64,000 nt of DNA from Stenotrophomonas sp. HITSZ_GD. GTDB taxonomy: Bacteria; Pseudomonadota; Gammaproteobacteria; Xanthomonadales; Xanthomonadaceae. Under the pieces are notes generated by a model. The model searched no databases. It was not told the origin of the DNA and worked only from the letters and a program-made list of their open reading frames with translations. The stretch spans positions 62,001-126,000 of the forward strand of contig NZ_JARQXB010000005.1 of the NCBI RefSeq assembly GCF_029543105.1, read 5' to 3'. Positions 55,165 to 64,000 of this stretch are shown one piece after another (position 1 is the stretch's first letter; each line of letters begins with the position of its first letter). The position numbers were made by a program, and so were the translations under genes.

Positions 55165-58100
55165 GCCGCCGCCACTTGCCCGCCCCGCGCCGTGGCCACG
55201 GGCGTTCGCCGCGGATCAGCGTGCTGGCCTGCGCGCTCGCCGCGTTGACCAGCGCGCCCGTGCTGGCGCAGCAGAGCGTGGGCAGCAGCCGCTTCACGCC
55301 GGTACTGGGCGAGGGCAGCACGCTGTATCCGCGCTCGCCCGCCAGCGTGGACGCCGACGCGCGCCGCCCGCTGGCGCGCGGCGAGTCGCCGGCGTTGTCC
55401 GGCATGGACCAGGTCGTGGTCGAGGTCGATCGCGATGGCGTGCCGGCCGACGGCCAGAGCGCGGTGCAGGTCACCGTGCATCTGCTCGATGCCCAGGGCC
55501 AGCCGCTGCCCGGCCAGCGCTTTGCCACGGTGGAGATCAGCGGTGGACGCCTGCGCCTGCCCGGCTCGCGTACCGACGAGTTCGGCCCCGGCGCGGCCGA
55601 TGCCGACAAGGTGGTGCCCGGCGTGCAGGTGCTCGTCGAGGACGGCTTGGCGAACTTCGCGCTGATCGCGCCGGACCAGCCGCAGGACGTGACCTTGCGC
55701 GTGAGCGCGGAGGGCCAGAGCGCCGAGGGCACGATCGGCTTTGTGCCGGAAATGCGCGAGATGCTCGCCACCGGCCTGATCGAGGGCGTGATCAACTTCG
55801 GCCGCCGCGACAACAGCGGGCTCATTGCGCCGGTCGACCACGACGACGTATTCGAACGCGATATCCGCCGCTGGGAGAAGCAGTTCAACCACGGCAAGGC
55901 CAACGCCGCCGCGCGCACCGCGTTCTTCGTCAAGGGACGCATCAAGGGCGAGTACCTGCTGACCGCCGCCTACGATTCGGACAAGCAGGTGCGCGGCCGC
56001 CTGCTGCGCGACATCCAGCCGGAGGAGTTCTACCCGGTGTACGGCGACTCGTCGCTGCGCGGCTTCGACGCGCGCTCGGCCGAGCGCCTGTACGTGCGCA
56101 TCGACAACCAGCGCAGCTACCTGCTCTACGGCGATTTCCAGACCGGCGACACCTTGGCCACGGCCACCGGCGTCGGCGCGCATGGGCCCATCCCGCAGCG
56201 CAGCCTGGGCACCTACAACCGCACCGCGACCGGCCTGGGCTGGCACTACGAGAATCCGCGCGTGCGCTCGAACGTGTTCGCGATCCAGGATTCGCTGCGG
56301 CAAGTGATCGAGGAGTTCGCCAGCCAGGGCAGCGGCCCGTATGCCTTGCGCAACAACGCCGTGCTGGAAGGCAGCGAGCGCGTGGAAGTGGTCGTGCGCG
56401 ACCGCAACCAGCCTTCGCGCATCCTCTCGGTGCAGCCGCTGGCGCGACTGGTGGACTACAGCTTCGAGCCGTTCTCCGGGCGCATCCTGCTCAACCAGTT
56501 CCTGCCCACGTTCGACAGCAACCTCAATCCGGTCTCGCTGCGCATCACCTACGAACTGGACCAGGGCACCGAGAAATTCTGGGTGTACGGCGCCGACGCG
56601 CAGTGGAAGGCGACCGACGCGCTGGAGATCGGCGGTTCGGCCGTGGACGACGAGAACCCATTCGCGCGCTTCCGCATGGGCAGCGCCAACGCCGGCTACC
56701 GGTTCGGCGAGCACACCGCGCTGGCGGTGGAGTTCGCGCGCACCGAGAGCGAGATCAACACCAACAGCATCAACCAGAACGCCACGCCGGGGCTGCAGGA
56801 CCTGACCGGCCTGGTCGATGGCGATGCCTGGCGGGTGGAGTTCGGCCACGACGGCGAGAAGCTCGACGCCAACCTGTTCGCCGGGCGTACCGATCCGGGT
56901 TTCAACAACCCCGCTTCGCCGCTGTACGGCGGGCGCGGCGAGTACAACCTGGACGTGACCTGGCACCTCAACGAGCGCCTGGACCTGTACGTGGAAGGCC
57001 TGCGCAGCGAGGACCGCAACCCGGACGGCGGCAAGCGTGACGCCGGCGGCGCCGGTGTGCGCGTGGAAGCCACCGAGCGCCTGACGCTGGACGTGGGCTG
57101 GCGCTCGATCCGCGAGACCATCGGCGCGTATTCGCCGTGGACCACGCCACTGGGCTACGGCGATGCCGGCGGCCTGACCGGCGGCTTCGCCAGTGGCGCC
57201 GGCGGTGGTGCGCTGGGCTACGGCCAGCAACCGCTCGATACGCTCACCGGCTTGCCGGTGATCGGCAGCAGCAGCGCGCTGACCGGCACCGCCAGCGACC
57301 TGCCGATCGGCACGCGCCTGTCTTCGGACAGCGCCCGCCTGGGCGCCGGCTACCGTGCTGGTGAAAAGCTCACCCTCGGCGGCGAGTACGAACAAGGCGT
57401 GGCCGGCGAAGCGCGCCACCGCGTGGCGGCCGGCGTGGACTACCAGGTGTTCGAGCGCAGCCGGTTGTACGGCCGCTACGAGCGCCAGACCGGCTTGACC
57501 AGTGCCTACGGCATCACCACGACCGACCGCGAGGCCGACGCGCTGGTGTTCGGCGTGGACACCAGCTACGTGCGCGATACCCAGGTGTTCTCCGAATACC
57601 GCATGCGCGATGCAATCAGCGGCCGCGACGTGCAGGCGGCCTCGGGCATCCGCAACAACTGGGACATCGCCGAGGGTGTGCGCCTGAATACCTCGGCCGA
57701 GCACGTCAAGGTGTACGACGGCAACACCGGCGATGCGACCGGCCTGTCGATCGGCCTGGACTACAGCGCCAACCCGCTGTGGCGCGGCGCGGCGCGGCTG
57801 GAGCACCGCATCAGCGGCGACGTGGCACGCACCGAGACCGACGAAGCCTTCGATACCACGCTGGCGCAGTTCATGGTGGCGCGCAAGCTCAGCCGGGACT
57901 GGACGCTGCTGGGTCGCAACTACCTACTGTTCACCGACTACGCCGCGCGTGGCGACGTGCTGCAGAACCGCTTCCAGCTCGGCGTGGCGTACCGCGATAC
58001 CGATACCAACCGGGTCAACGCGCTGGCGCGCTACGAGTACAAGCTCGAGCGCGACGAGAGCGGGCTGACCCTGGTGGACGGGCAGGCGGTGGATGGCAGC

Positions 58101-58556
58101 AGCCAGGACATCCGCACCCGCGCGCACATCGTGTCCACGCATGCCGACTGGCATCCCTCGCGCGCGTGGTGGATGACCGGCCGGGTCGCGGGAAAGTGGC
58201 AGCAGGATCGCTTCGCCTATGCCGATGGCGGGCGCGTGGACAGCCGCTTCCATGCGGTGCTGTTGTCCGGCCGCCTGGTCTACGACATCACCGAACAGTG
58301 GGACATCGGCGTGCTGGGCGCCACGTTCCGCGGCCAGCAAGGCGGCAACCAGTACGGCTATGGCCTGGAAGTGGGCCGCCTGCTGCGGCAGAACCTGTGG
58401 CTGTCGGCCGGCTACAACTGGTCGGGCTTCGAGGGTGACCGCGACCTGTCCGGCTACGAGTACACGCAGCGCGGCTTCTTCCTGCGCCTGCGCTTCAAGT
58501 TCGACGAAGACCTGTTCCGTCCCGATCCGGTGCGCTACCGCGACCCGACGCGCTGA
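55161..58556 (+). CDS. outer-membrane beta-barrel-like protein with invasin-type Ig domain
   Basis: 1131 residues. Signal peptide (about residues 18-37, ISVLACALAALTSAPVLAQ). A bacterial Ig-like domain at about residues 85-190 (VVVEVDRDGVPADGQSAVQV, then VTVHLLDAQGQPLPGQ) is of the kind found in invasins. A long region of alternating short strands and turns rich in Tyr, Arg and Gly ends FFLRLRFKFDEDLF, as expected for an outer-membrane barrel of many strands. No TonB box or plug domain is visible. AGGAGG lies just before the ATG, which overlaps the stop of the repeat protein. I infer that it anchors or exports that protein at the cell surface. Confidence 0.8.
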   Translation: MSRRHLPAPRRGHGRSPRISVLACALAALTSAPVLAQQSVGSSRFTPVLGEGSTLYPRSPASVDADARRPLARGESPALSGMDQVVVEVDRDGVPADGQSAVQVTVHLLDAQGQPLPGQRFATVEISGGRLRLPGSRTDEFGPGAADADKVVPGVQVLVEDGLANFALIAPDQPQDVTLRVSAEGQSAEGTIGFVPEMREMLATGLIEGVINFGRRDNSGLIAPVDHDDVFERDIRRWEKQFNHGKANAAARTAFFVKGRIKGEYLLTAAYDSDKQVRGRLLRDIQPEEFYPVYGDSSLRGFDARSAERLYVRIDNQRSYLLYGDFQTGDTLATATGVGAHGPIPQRSLGTYNRTATGLGWHYENPRVRSNVFAIQDSLRQVIEEFASQGSGPYALRNNAVLEGSERVEVVVRDRNQPSRILSVQPLARLVDYSFEPFSGRILLNQFLPTFDSNLNPVSLRITYELDQGTEKFWVYGADAQWKATDALEIGGSAVDDENPFARFRMGSANAGYRFGEHTALAVEFARTESEINTNSINQNATPGLQDLTGLVDGDAWRVEFGHDGEKLDANLFAGRTDPGFNNPASPLYGGRGEYNLDVTWHLNERLDLYVEGLRSEDRNPDGGKRDAGGAGVRVEATERLTLDVGWRSIRETIGAYSPWTTPLGYGDAGGLTGGFASGAGGGALGYGQQPLDTLTGLPVIGSSSALTGTASDLPIGTRLSSDSARLGAGYRAGEKLTLGGEYEQGVAGEARHRVAAGVDYQVFERSRLYGRYERQTGLTSAYGITTTDREADALVFGVDTSYVRDTQVFSEYRMRDAISGRDVQAASGIRNNWDIAEGVRLNTSAEHVKVYDGNTGDATGLSIGLDYSANPLWRGAARLEHRISGDVARTETDEAFDTTLAQFMVARKLSRDWTLLGRNYLLFTDYAARGDVLQNRFQLGVAYRDTDTNRVNALARYEYKLERDESGLTLVDGQAVDGSSQDIRTRAHIVSTHADWHPSRAWWMTGRVAGKWQQDRFAYADGGRVDSRFHAVLLSGRLVYDITEQWDIGVLGATFRGQQGGNQYGYGLEVGRLLRQNLWLSAGYNWSGFEGDRDLSGYEYTQRGFFLRLRFKFDEDLFRPDPVRYRDPTR

Positions 58557-58563
58557 GGACCCC

Positions 58564-59601
58564 ATGACGATGACTGCCATGCCTATCCGTTTCGCTTCTT
58601 CCGCCCTTGCCATGGCGCTGCTGGCCGCCGGCGCGCTCGCCGATGCCTCCGCGCAGACGCAGTTGGCGCCGCCCCAGGCGCGTATCACCGACGAGGTCAT
58701 CGCCGCCGACCTGGACGCCTACCAGGCGCTGCAGGAACGCCTGCGCGCGCTCAACGCCGCCGGCCGGCCGTTGCGCGACTACGGCATGGCGAAGGCGCAG
58801 TGCTGGCTGGACGTGTCGTTCCACGAGTACACGCGCAACGATCGCAGCGCTTTCCCGCAGGCGGCGCTGGCCGAATCGGAGAAGCTCGTCGTGCTGATGG
58901 AGCAGGGCGCCCACCCGTTGCCGACCGAGACGCCGCTGGTCAACGACGCGCGCTACCTGCGCGATGACCTGTGGCAGCGGCTGCGTGCCTTGCAGGCCGG
59001 CCCGGCGGCCGCATGCGCCGCGCAGGCCGTCGCCTGCGGCGAGGTGGAACTGGTGCACGCCGGCAACGAGTTCAACCAGCAGCAGTGGCGGCATGCCAAG
59101 CCGTACATCCAGATGGCCGAGGATCTGGTCAACGAGGCCGAAGCGGCCGGCCGCCAGTGCGCGGTAGCGCCGGCAACGGCGGAAGGCGTGGCCGCCACCG
59201 CGCCGTTGGATCCGCTGGTGGCCAACGTGCTGTTCGACTTCGACCGCCATGCCTACGGTGATATCCGCACGTACTCGCTGGAATCGCTCGACCGCGCGCT
59301 GGCGCGCATCCAGGCCGAGGGCCTGAGCGTGCGCGCGGTGGAAGTGATCGGCCACGCCGACCGCATGGATGGCCGCGGGCATGACTACAACGAAGCGCTG
59401 TCCGCGCGCCGCGCCGAGACGGTGCGTGCCGTGCTGGTGGGCCGGGGCATCGACAACGCGCTGATCTCGTATGCGTATCGGGGCGATCGTGAGCCGGTGC
59501 AGCGCTGCGAGGGCGTCAAGCCGCGTGCGGCCCTGCTGGAATGCCTGTTGCCGAACCGGCGGGTCGAGGTGCGCTTCGTGGTGGCGCGGCCGGATCGCTG
59601 A
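58564..59601 (+). CDS. exported OmpA-domain protein
   Basis: 345 residues: signal peptide (about residues 9-30, FASSALAMALLAAGALADAS), a helical N-terminal domain with four conserved-looking cysteines, and a C-terminal OmpA peptidoglycan-binding domain (about residues 217-340). That domain shows VLFDFDRHAYGDIRTYSLES, VEVIGHADRMDGRGHDYNEA and LSARRAETVRAVLVGRGID, with the terminal NRRVEVRFVV. It starts 7 bp after the outer-membrane gene. In a surface apparatus it would tie the outer-membrane component to peptidoglycan. Confidence 0.9.
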   Translation: MTMTAMPIRFASSALAMALLAAGALADASAQTQLAPPQARITDEVIAADLDAYQALQERLRALNAAGRPLRDYGMAKAQCWLDVSFHEYTRNDRSAFPQAALAESEKLVVLMEQGAHPLPTETPLVNDARYLRDDLWQRLRALQAGPAAACAAQAVACGEVELVHAGNEFNQQQWRHAKPYIQMAEDLVNEAEAAGRQCAVAPATAEGVAATAPLDPLVANVLFDFDRHAYGDIRTYSLESLDRALARIQAEGLSVRAVEVIGHADRMDGRGHDYNEALSARRAETVRAVLVGRGIDNALISYAYRGDREPVQRCEGVKPRAALLECLLPNRRVEVRFVVARPDR

Positions 59602-59734
59602 CCGCCCGTCCGCTTTCGGCGGACCGGCACAGTGACTTCAGGCAGATGACTGCCTCCCGCGCGGCGTGTTGCCATGTCGCTACACGCCGGGTGGGTGATC
59701 GGGCCTGGCGCCCATGCCGAAAGGAGGCAAGGTC

Positions 59735-60436
59735 ATGCATGCATCGCGTTCGATTTTGTGGCTGGCGCTCGCCGTCGCCACGCCGGCCCTGGCCCAGCAG
59801 AACCTGAGCAAGGTGTCCGGCGACATCACCACCCAGGCCGGGCAGCAGTACGGCGCGCTCTCGTCGGTCAGTGGCGATGTCCACGTGGCCGGCAATGTGC
59901 AGGCAGCGGGTGTCCACACCGTCAGCGGCGATATCCGCATCGACTCGGGCGCCACCATCGGCAATGTCGGCAACACCAGCGGGAACATCAAGGCCGCGGA
60001 CAACGTCAAGCTGGCCGATCTCAAGACGGTGAGCGGCAACATCCAGCTCGGCCGCGAGGTGCAGGTGAATGGCGACGTGGCCACGGTGAGCGGCGATATC
60101 TTCACCGACCGCGGCACCCATATCACCGGCGCGATCAACTCGGTCAGCGGTTCGATCGGCCTCGTGCAGACCGTGGTGGACGGCGGCATCACCTTCGCCA
60201 GCAGCGATCTCACCGTGGGCGTGGATTCGCACGTGAAGGGGCGCATCTACCTCAAGAAGCCCAACTTCAGCCACCTCGACCACCCGCCGCGCATCGTGAT
60301 CGGCCCCCAGGTGGTAGTGGACGGTCCGCTGGATTTCGAACTTCCGGTCCAGCTTTACGTGCACAGTTCGGCCAAGACGGGGAAGATCACCGGCGCCACG
60401 CCCATCGCGTTCTCTTCCGCCACGCCGCCGAAGTAA
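59735..60436 (+). CDS. exported beta-solenoid-like repeat protein
   Basis: 233 residues: signal peptide (MHASRSILWLALAVATPALA), then seven spaced repeats of the type VSGDI/VSGNV about 20 residues apart (KVSGDITTQ, SVSGDVHV, TVSGDIRI, NTSGNIKA, TVSGNIQL, TVSGDIFT, SVSGSIGL). This periodicity suggests a parallel beta-helix as in bactofilin or DUF4097-type adhesin domains. The C-terminal 60 residues are different (PPRIVIGPQVVVDGPLDFEL). AAGGAGG 7 bp before the ATG at 59735 decides the start over an ATG at 59714. Function unknown; periplasmic or surface location is likely. Confidence 0.8.
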   Translation: MHASRSILWLALAVATPALAQQNLSKVSGDITTQAGQQYGALSSVSGDVHVAGNVQAAGVHTVSGDIRIDSGATIGNVGNTSGNIKAADNVKLADLKTVSGNIQLGREVQVNGDVATVSGDIFTDRGTHITGAINSVSGSIGLVQTVVDGGITFASSDLTVGVDSHVKGRIYLKKPNFSHLDHPPRIVIGPQVVVDGPLDFELPVQLYVHSSAKTGKITGATPIAFSSATPPK

Positions 60437-60510
60437 GCCGGAGAGCCTGCGCCGCGGCGCCCGCCGCGCCGCCTGACGCCGCGTCCACACCGCCGGCGAT
60501 GTAATGCGGC

Positions 60511-61074
60511 ATGCCTTCCCGCATGCCCGCGCCGGCGACGCTGCCCACCGTGTGGACCCTGGGGCACTCCACGCGCGGTTGGGAGGAATTCCTGGACGTA
60601 CTGCGCGCGCATGACATCCGGGCCATCGCCGATGTGCGTCGGTTTCCGGGTTCGCGCCGCTATCCATGGTTCGCCAGCGATAACCTGGCCCAGCAGCTGC
60701 CCGATGCCGGCATGGCCTACACGTGGTTGCCGGCGCTGGGTGGGCGCCGCAAGGCGCAGCCTGGCTCGCCGAATGGCGGGTGGCGCAACGCGGCCTTCCA
60801 GGCCTATGCGGACCACATGACCAGTGCCGAGTTCGAGCAAGGCCTCGGCGTCGTGCTGGAGCTTGCAGCTCGCCACCGCACCGCGCTGATGTGCGCCGAG
60901 TTGCTGTGGTGGCGGTGCCATCGCCGCCTCATCGCCGACCTGCTCCGGCACAGGGGCCACGAAGTGCTGCACATCCAGGATGAAAAGCCCGCGCAGGCGC
61001 ACCCGGACAACCCGGCGGCGCAGCCGCGCGGGCGCGACCTGATCTATCCGCCGGTACAGGCGGCGTTGTTCTAG
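60511..61074 (+). CDS. DUF488 family protein
   Basis: 187 residues. It shows the DUF488 hallmarks: WTLGHSTRGWEEFLDVLRAH at the N-terminus, IADVRRFPGSRRYPWFASDN with the conserved Asp-Val-Arg and Ser-Arg-Arg, LPALGGRRKA, and a Cys-containing block ALMCAELLWWRCHRRLIADL. The family is small, cytoplasmic and of unknown function; the conserved acidic and Cys/His residues hint at an enzyme. The start could instead be the ATG 12 bp downstream (60523). Confidence 0.88.
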   Translation: MPSRMPAPATLPTVWTLGHSTRGWEEFLDVLRAHDIRAIADVRRFPGSRRYPWFASDNLAQQLPDAGMAYTWLPALGGRRKAQPGSPNGGWRNAAFQAYADHMTSAEFEQGLGVVLELAARHRTALMCAELLWWRCHRRLIADLLRHRGHEVLHIQDEKPAQAHPDNPAAQPRGRDLIYPPVQAALF

Positions 61075-61087
61075 GCGATTGCCGCGG

Positions 61088-62464
61088 TCACGAGCCGTCG
61101 GGGTCGTACCAGAACGGAATGGCGTAAGTGCGCCGGCGCGACGGGCCCCTGTCCTTGCTGTTCGGATTCCACACCAACTGCAGGTCGTGCCGGCCGGGGC
61201 CCTTGCCGCGCAGGTCGATGTAGCCCATCAGGCCGCGCATGCCCAGGTCGCGGCGTTCGGCGGGAAGGAAATCCTCCAGCGGCACGGGCGCGCCATCCAG
61301 CGTGACCGTCCACATCGAGGCGATGCATTGCGCGGCGAGCTGGGCGGCGGGCGCGCCTTCGGCCACGTTGCGGCCGTTTTCCAGCCGTTCGCATGTGTCG
61401 CGGGCGAGCGGGTTGTCCAGGCGCACGCGGTTGGGAATGAAGAGCCGCAGCTGGCGTGACTCGATCCGGTCGGCGGGAATCATGGGCTGCCGCACGACCG
61501 CATCGGCCGGACCCCGCAGGGACTCGTAGTGCGCGCTGGCCACGCCGTAGTCCACCGCTTCACTGGTCACCACCTGGTAACTGGGGAACAGCGAGAAGTT
61601 GATCGCGCCGAGGATATGCGCCGCGCCAAACACCAGTGCCAGCGTGGGCACCAGGTAGTAGATCGGCGTGAAGCCACGACGGCTCAGGTTGCTCTGCAAG
61701 GTGAGCTGCACCGGTGCGATGAGCCGCAGCGGCAGCATCGGCACGAGCACGCGCAGCAGGCCCAGCGTGGTGCGCCGCAGCCCGGCCGAGGGCAGGCCCT
61801 TGGCCTCGCGCCGGGCGACGAGCTTATCCAGGACGGTGATCCCGATGCTCAGCAGCATCACCACGCCGTTGAGCACCGCGAAGCAGATCACCGTGGCGAT
61901 CTCGCGGTCCGGAAACAGCAGGCCGACCAGGAGGGACGGGATGACCAGCACCGCGCCGAACAGGCCGGTCCAGGCGATGCCGATCGCGATGATGATCGCG
62001 CTGACGAACAGGACCGAGGCGGTACGGTCCACGCGGTCGATCACCTCGCCCAGCTCTCCGACCATCGGCTGGTAGAACGCGCGCGCCACCGGTCCCAGCA
62101 GCGGCAACCGATCCCAGTCGATGCCGTTCGGGAAACCCGACTTCAAGCCGATCAGCCCCACCCAGTAGCCGCGGATGGCCAGGTGGATCACGAAGGCGAT
62201 GCCCAGCGCGTAGCTCAGCCCGATGGCCAGCATGCAGCCGAACTGCACGGCATACCAGATCACGCCATCGGCGTGGATCTCGTTGGCCACCCACGCATCG
62301 AGCAGGCGGGGCGGCAAGGTGAGCAGGGCAAAGGCCAGCAGGCCGGAGATCAGCAGCTCCAGCTCGTCGCTGCGCTCGCGCAGGCGTTCGAAGGCAATGC
62401 GTCGGCCTGCCGGCATGACGCCCGGTGCGGCGTCCGCGCCGCCGGCATTCTCGATCTGGGTCAT
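61088..62464 (-). CDS. polytopic membrane protein of unknown family
   Basis: 458 residues. At least six hydrophobic helices lie between about residues 37 and 285 (for example ELLISGLLAFALLTLP and ASVLFVSAIIIAIGIAWTGL). A soluble region of about 160 residues at the C-terminus is presumably periplasmic; it contains one Cys pair (DTCERL, AQCIASMW) and WTVTLDGAPVPLEDFLPAER. I do not recognise the family and give no function. The start MTQIENAGG has GGAAGGGG upstream at 12-19 bp, weak spacing. It converges with the DUF488 gene with 13 bp between stops. Confidence 0.75.
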   Translation of the reverse strand: MTQIENAGGADAAPGVMPAGRRIAFERLRERSDELELLISGLLAFALLTLPPRLLDAWVANEIHADGVIWYAVQFGCMLAIGLSYALGIAFVIHLAIRGYWVGLIGLKSGFPNGIDWDRLPLLGPVARAFYQPMVGELGEVIDRVDRTASVLFVSAIIIAIGIAWTGLFGAVLVIPSLLVGLLFPDREIATVICFAVLNGVVMLLSIGITVLDKLVARREAKGLPSAGLRRTTLGLLRVLVPMLPLRLIAPVQLTLQSNLSRRGFTPIYYLVPTLALVFGAAHILGAINFSLFPSYQVVTSEAVDYGVASAHYESLRGPADAVVRQPMIPADRIESRQLRLFIPNRVRLDNPLARDTCERLENGRNVAEGAPAAQLAAQCIASMWTVTLDGAPVPLEDFLPAERRDLGMRGLMGYIDLRGKGPGRHDLQLVWNPNSKDRGPSRRRTYAIPFWYDPDGS

Positions 62465-62596
62465 CCTGAAATCCCCTTCCAGTGGGCCGAGTCTAGCCGG
62501 TTCGCCCCAGGACAGGGCCGGATGTCGGCCGGATGTCGATGGGCGCCGCGCTCGTCCGTCGCCCTTGCAACCTCGGTTCTTATGGCGGAGCACGAC

Positions 62597-63225
62597 ATGC
62601 GCAGACTGATCGCCTCGGTTTTCATCAGCCTCGACGGCGTCATCCAGGGCCCAGGCGGCCCGGAGGAGGATCGCAGCGGCGATTTCCAGCTCGGCGGCTG
62701 GGTGGCCCCGTATGCCGATCCGCGGATCGGCGAGAACCTGCAGGACCTGATATCCGAACCGTTCGAGCTGCTGCTGGGCCGGCGCACCTACGACATCTTC
62801 GCCGCCTATTGGCCGCATGTGCCGGCGGAGGCGCCCAGCCACGCACTGGCCGAGCGGTTCAACCGCGTGCCCAAGCACGTGGCCACGCATCGCCCCGACG
62901 GGCTGGCGTGGCGCGGCAGCCGGGCATTGGCGGGGGCGCTGGGCGCGGCCGTGCACGAGCTGAAACAGCAGCCCGGCGACGCCTGCTGACCTTCGGCAGC
63001 GGGGAGATGCTTCGCGCGCTGATCGCCGCCGGCTTGGTGGACGAATTGCGGCTGCAGGTCCACCCGATCGTGCTGGGGCGCGGTCGCCGCTTGTTCGGCG
63101 ACGACGCGCCCGCCTGCGCCTTCACGCTGGCCGAGTCGGTGCGCACGCCCGGCGGCGTGCTGTTGAATCGCTACCTGCGCGCGGGCGCGGTCGGCACGGG
63201 CGCGGTGGGGTATCGCCGGGCCTGA
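62597..63225 (+). pseudogene. RibD_C/dihydrofolate-reductase-like protein, frameshifted
   Basis: The first part, from ATG at 62597, reads MRRLIASVFISLDGVIQGPG and RRTYDIFAAYWPHVP, the N-terminal half of the DHFR-like RibD_C family, and stops at 62987-62989. The expected second half continues in another frame without a break: LLTFGSGEMLRALIAAGLVD and VHPIVLGRGRRLFGDDAPAC, ending at 63225. The shift lies near 62978-62986 and would be repaired by removing two bases or adding one. This is either a real inactivation or a sequencing error. The joined product would have about 209 residues, close to the normal family size. Confidence 0.85.
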
Positions 63226-63424
63226 AGCGCGCGCCGTACCACGGCGCCAGCGGTGCCACGGGTCGCGTTCCCCATGCCGGCGCGCGCCGGAAGCGCGTGG
63301 CCCTGCACGGGCGGCTAAACCGCTGTACGATCGCCTCGCCCCCTGTCCGCCACGCCGCGGGCACCCCCCCTGGGGCCACGCACCGGCCTACCACCACCGC
63401 TATGCATCACCACCAGGGGAAACC

Positions 63425-64000
63425 ATGAGCGATCTTCCGTTCGTTCTCGTCCACGGCCTGATCGGCACCTTGCAACACGACGAAGTGCTGCGGCACTTTC
63501 CCGCCGGCACGCTCGCGCCGGCGTTGCTTGGCTACGGGCCGCATGCGGGCGTCGCGCCGCATCACGTGCACCTGGAAGGGCAGGTCGAACATCTGCATGC
63601 GTGCATCACCGCCGCGTTCGGCCCCCGGCCGGTGGTGCTGGTGGGCCATTCGGTGGGAGGCGTGGTCGCGGCCCTGTATGCGGCACGGTATCCCGCGCGC
63701 GTGGCGCAGCTGGTGAGCGTGGAAGGTAACTTCACCTTGCGCGATGCGTTCTGGTCTTCGCGCGTGGCGCAGATGACACCGCAGGCGGCCGACGAGATGC
63801 TGCTGGATATCCGCCAGGACCCGGTCGGCTGGCTGGCCGGCAGCGGCGTCGCCGGCGCCGAGCGGATGGCCGACCTGGCGATGCGCCTGCTCGACGACCA
63901 GCCTGCCTCGACCATCCGCGCGATGGCGCGCAGCGTGGTGGAGGTCACCGGCAAGCCGGACTATCTCGACCAGCTGCACGACCTGATGCACGAGGTGCCG
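63425..64000 (+). CDS. alpha/beta hydrolase, C-terminus cut by window end
   Basis: 192 codons are present with no stop before the window ends. The oxyanion-hole motif FVLVHGLIGTLQHDE opens the protein and the nucleophile elbow VVLVGHSVGGVVAALYAARY gives GxSxG with Ser about residue 79. These are typical of non-haem haloperoxidase-like or ester hydrolases. The catalytic Asp and His would lie beyond or near the edge. AGGGGA precedes the ATG by about 5 bp. The 199 bp upstream hold no gene. Confidence 0.88.
   Translation, partial: MSDLPFVLVHGLIGTLQHDEVLRHFPAGTLAPALLGYGPHAGVAPHHVHLEGQVEHLHACITAAFGPRPVVLVGHSVGGVVAALYAARYPARVAQLVSVEGNFTLRDAFWSSRVAQMTPQAADEMLLDIRQDPVGWLAGSGVAGAERMADLAMRLLDDQPASTIRAMARSVVEVTGKPDYLDQLHDLMHEVP

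Overview
The window comes from a high-GC gammaproteobacterium of the Xanthomonadaceae (Lysobacter, Luteimonas or Pseudoxanthomonas-like; genus not resolved). The evidence is the dprA-smg-topA-tsaC block facing def-fmt-rsmB, a topA with a Lys/Ala/Pro-rich tail, several xanthomonad-type small families (DUF4124, DUF3106, DUF3667, DUF4339) and very high third-position GC. No database search was possible, so all family assignments rest on motifs read in the translations.

Layout. 1-14.4 kb: a partial type II NADH dehydrogenase, a Coa1-like membrane protein, a NYN/LOTUS RNA-binding protein, priA, a non-coding region with two perfect DnaA boxes, a membrane-anchored sigma-like protein with a DUF3106 partner, a DUF3667 membrane protein, a MATE exporter, sppA, a small lipoprotein, an SDR oxidoreductase and three small exported proteins. 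14.4-25.5 kb: a nested palindromic repeat, then the conserved housekeeping block (tsaC, topA, two DUF4339 proteins, smg, dprA, a LysM protein; divergently def, fmt, rsmB). 25.5-34.8 kb: envelope genes (ArnT-like transferase, O-antigen ligase-like protein, two further glyco/phosphotransferases, a pair of PH-domain membrane proteins, ribA, a lipid A acyltransferase). 34.9-37.6 kb: dtd, rpoD and tRNA-Ile2(CAT).

Accessory segment, about 37.6-43 kb: directly downstream of the tRNA gene, in DNA visibly less GC-rich than its flanks, lies a tightly coupled four-gene His-Xaa-Ser operon, hxsD-hxsB-hxsC-hxsA. Every junction is a 4-bp ATGA overlap. Two different radical SAM proteins with extra C-terminal cysteine clusters stand next to a 196-residue substrate that carries seven consecutive H-x-S triplets followed by a peptidoglycan-binding domain. 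This is the most interesting system in the window. The family has been named from comparative genomics, but to my knowledge its product and function are not established. A transposon-end-like remnant and two exported hydrolases (an esterase and a class C beta-lactamase-fold enzyme) follow.

45.6-59.6 kb: a large surface operon. It encodes a 3185-residue exported repeat protein (about ten DUF11 and eleven SdrD_B/CnaB-like modules), an 1131-residue outer-membrane barrel-like protein with an invasin-type Ig domain, and an OmpA-domain periplasmic protein, with ATGA coupling and a 7-bp gap. I infer that they form one surface display or adhesion apparatus.

59.7-64 kb: a beta-solenoid-like exported protein, a DUF488 protein, a membrane protein of unknown family, a frameshifted RibD_C/DHFR-like gene, and an alpha/beta hydrolase cut by the window end.
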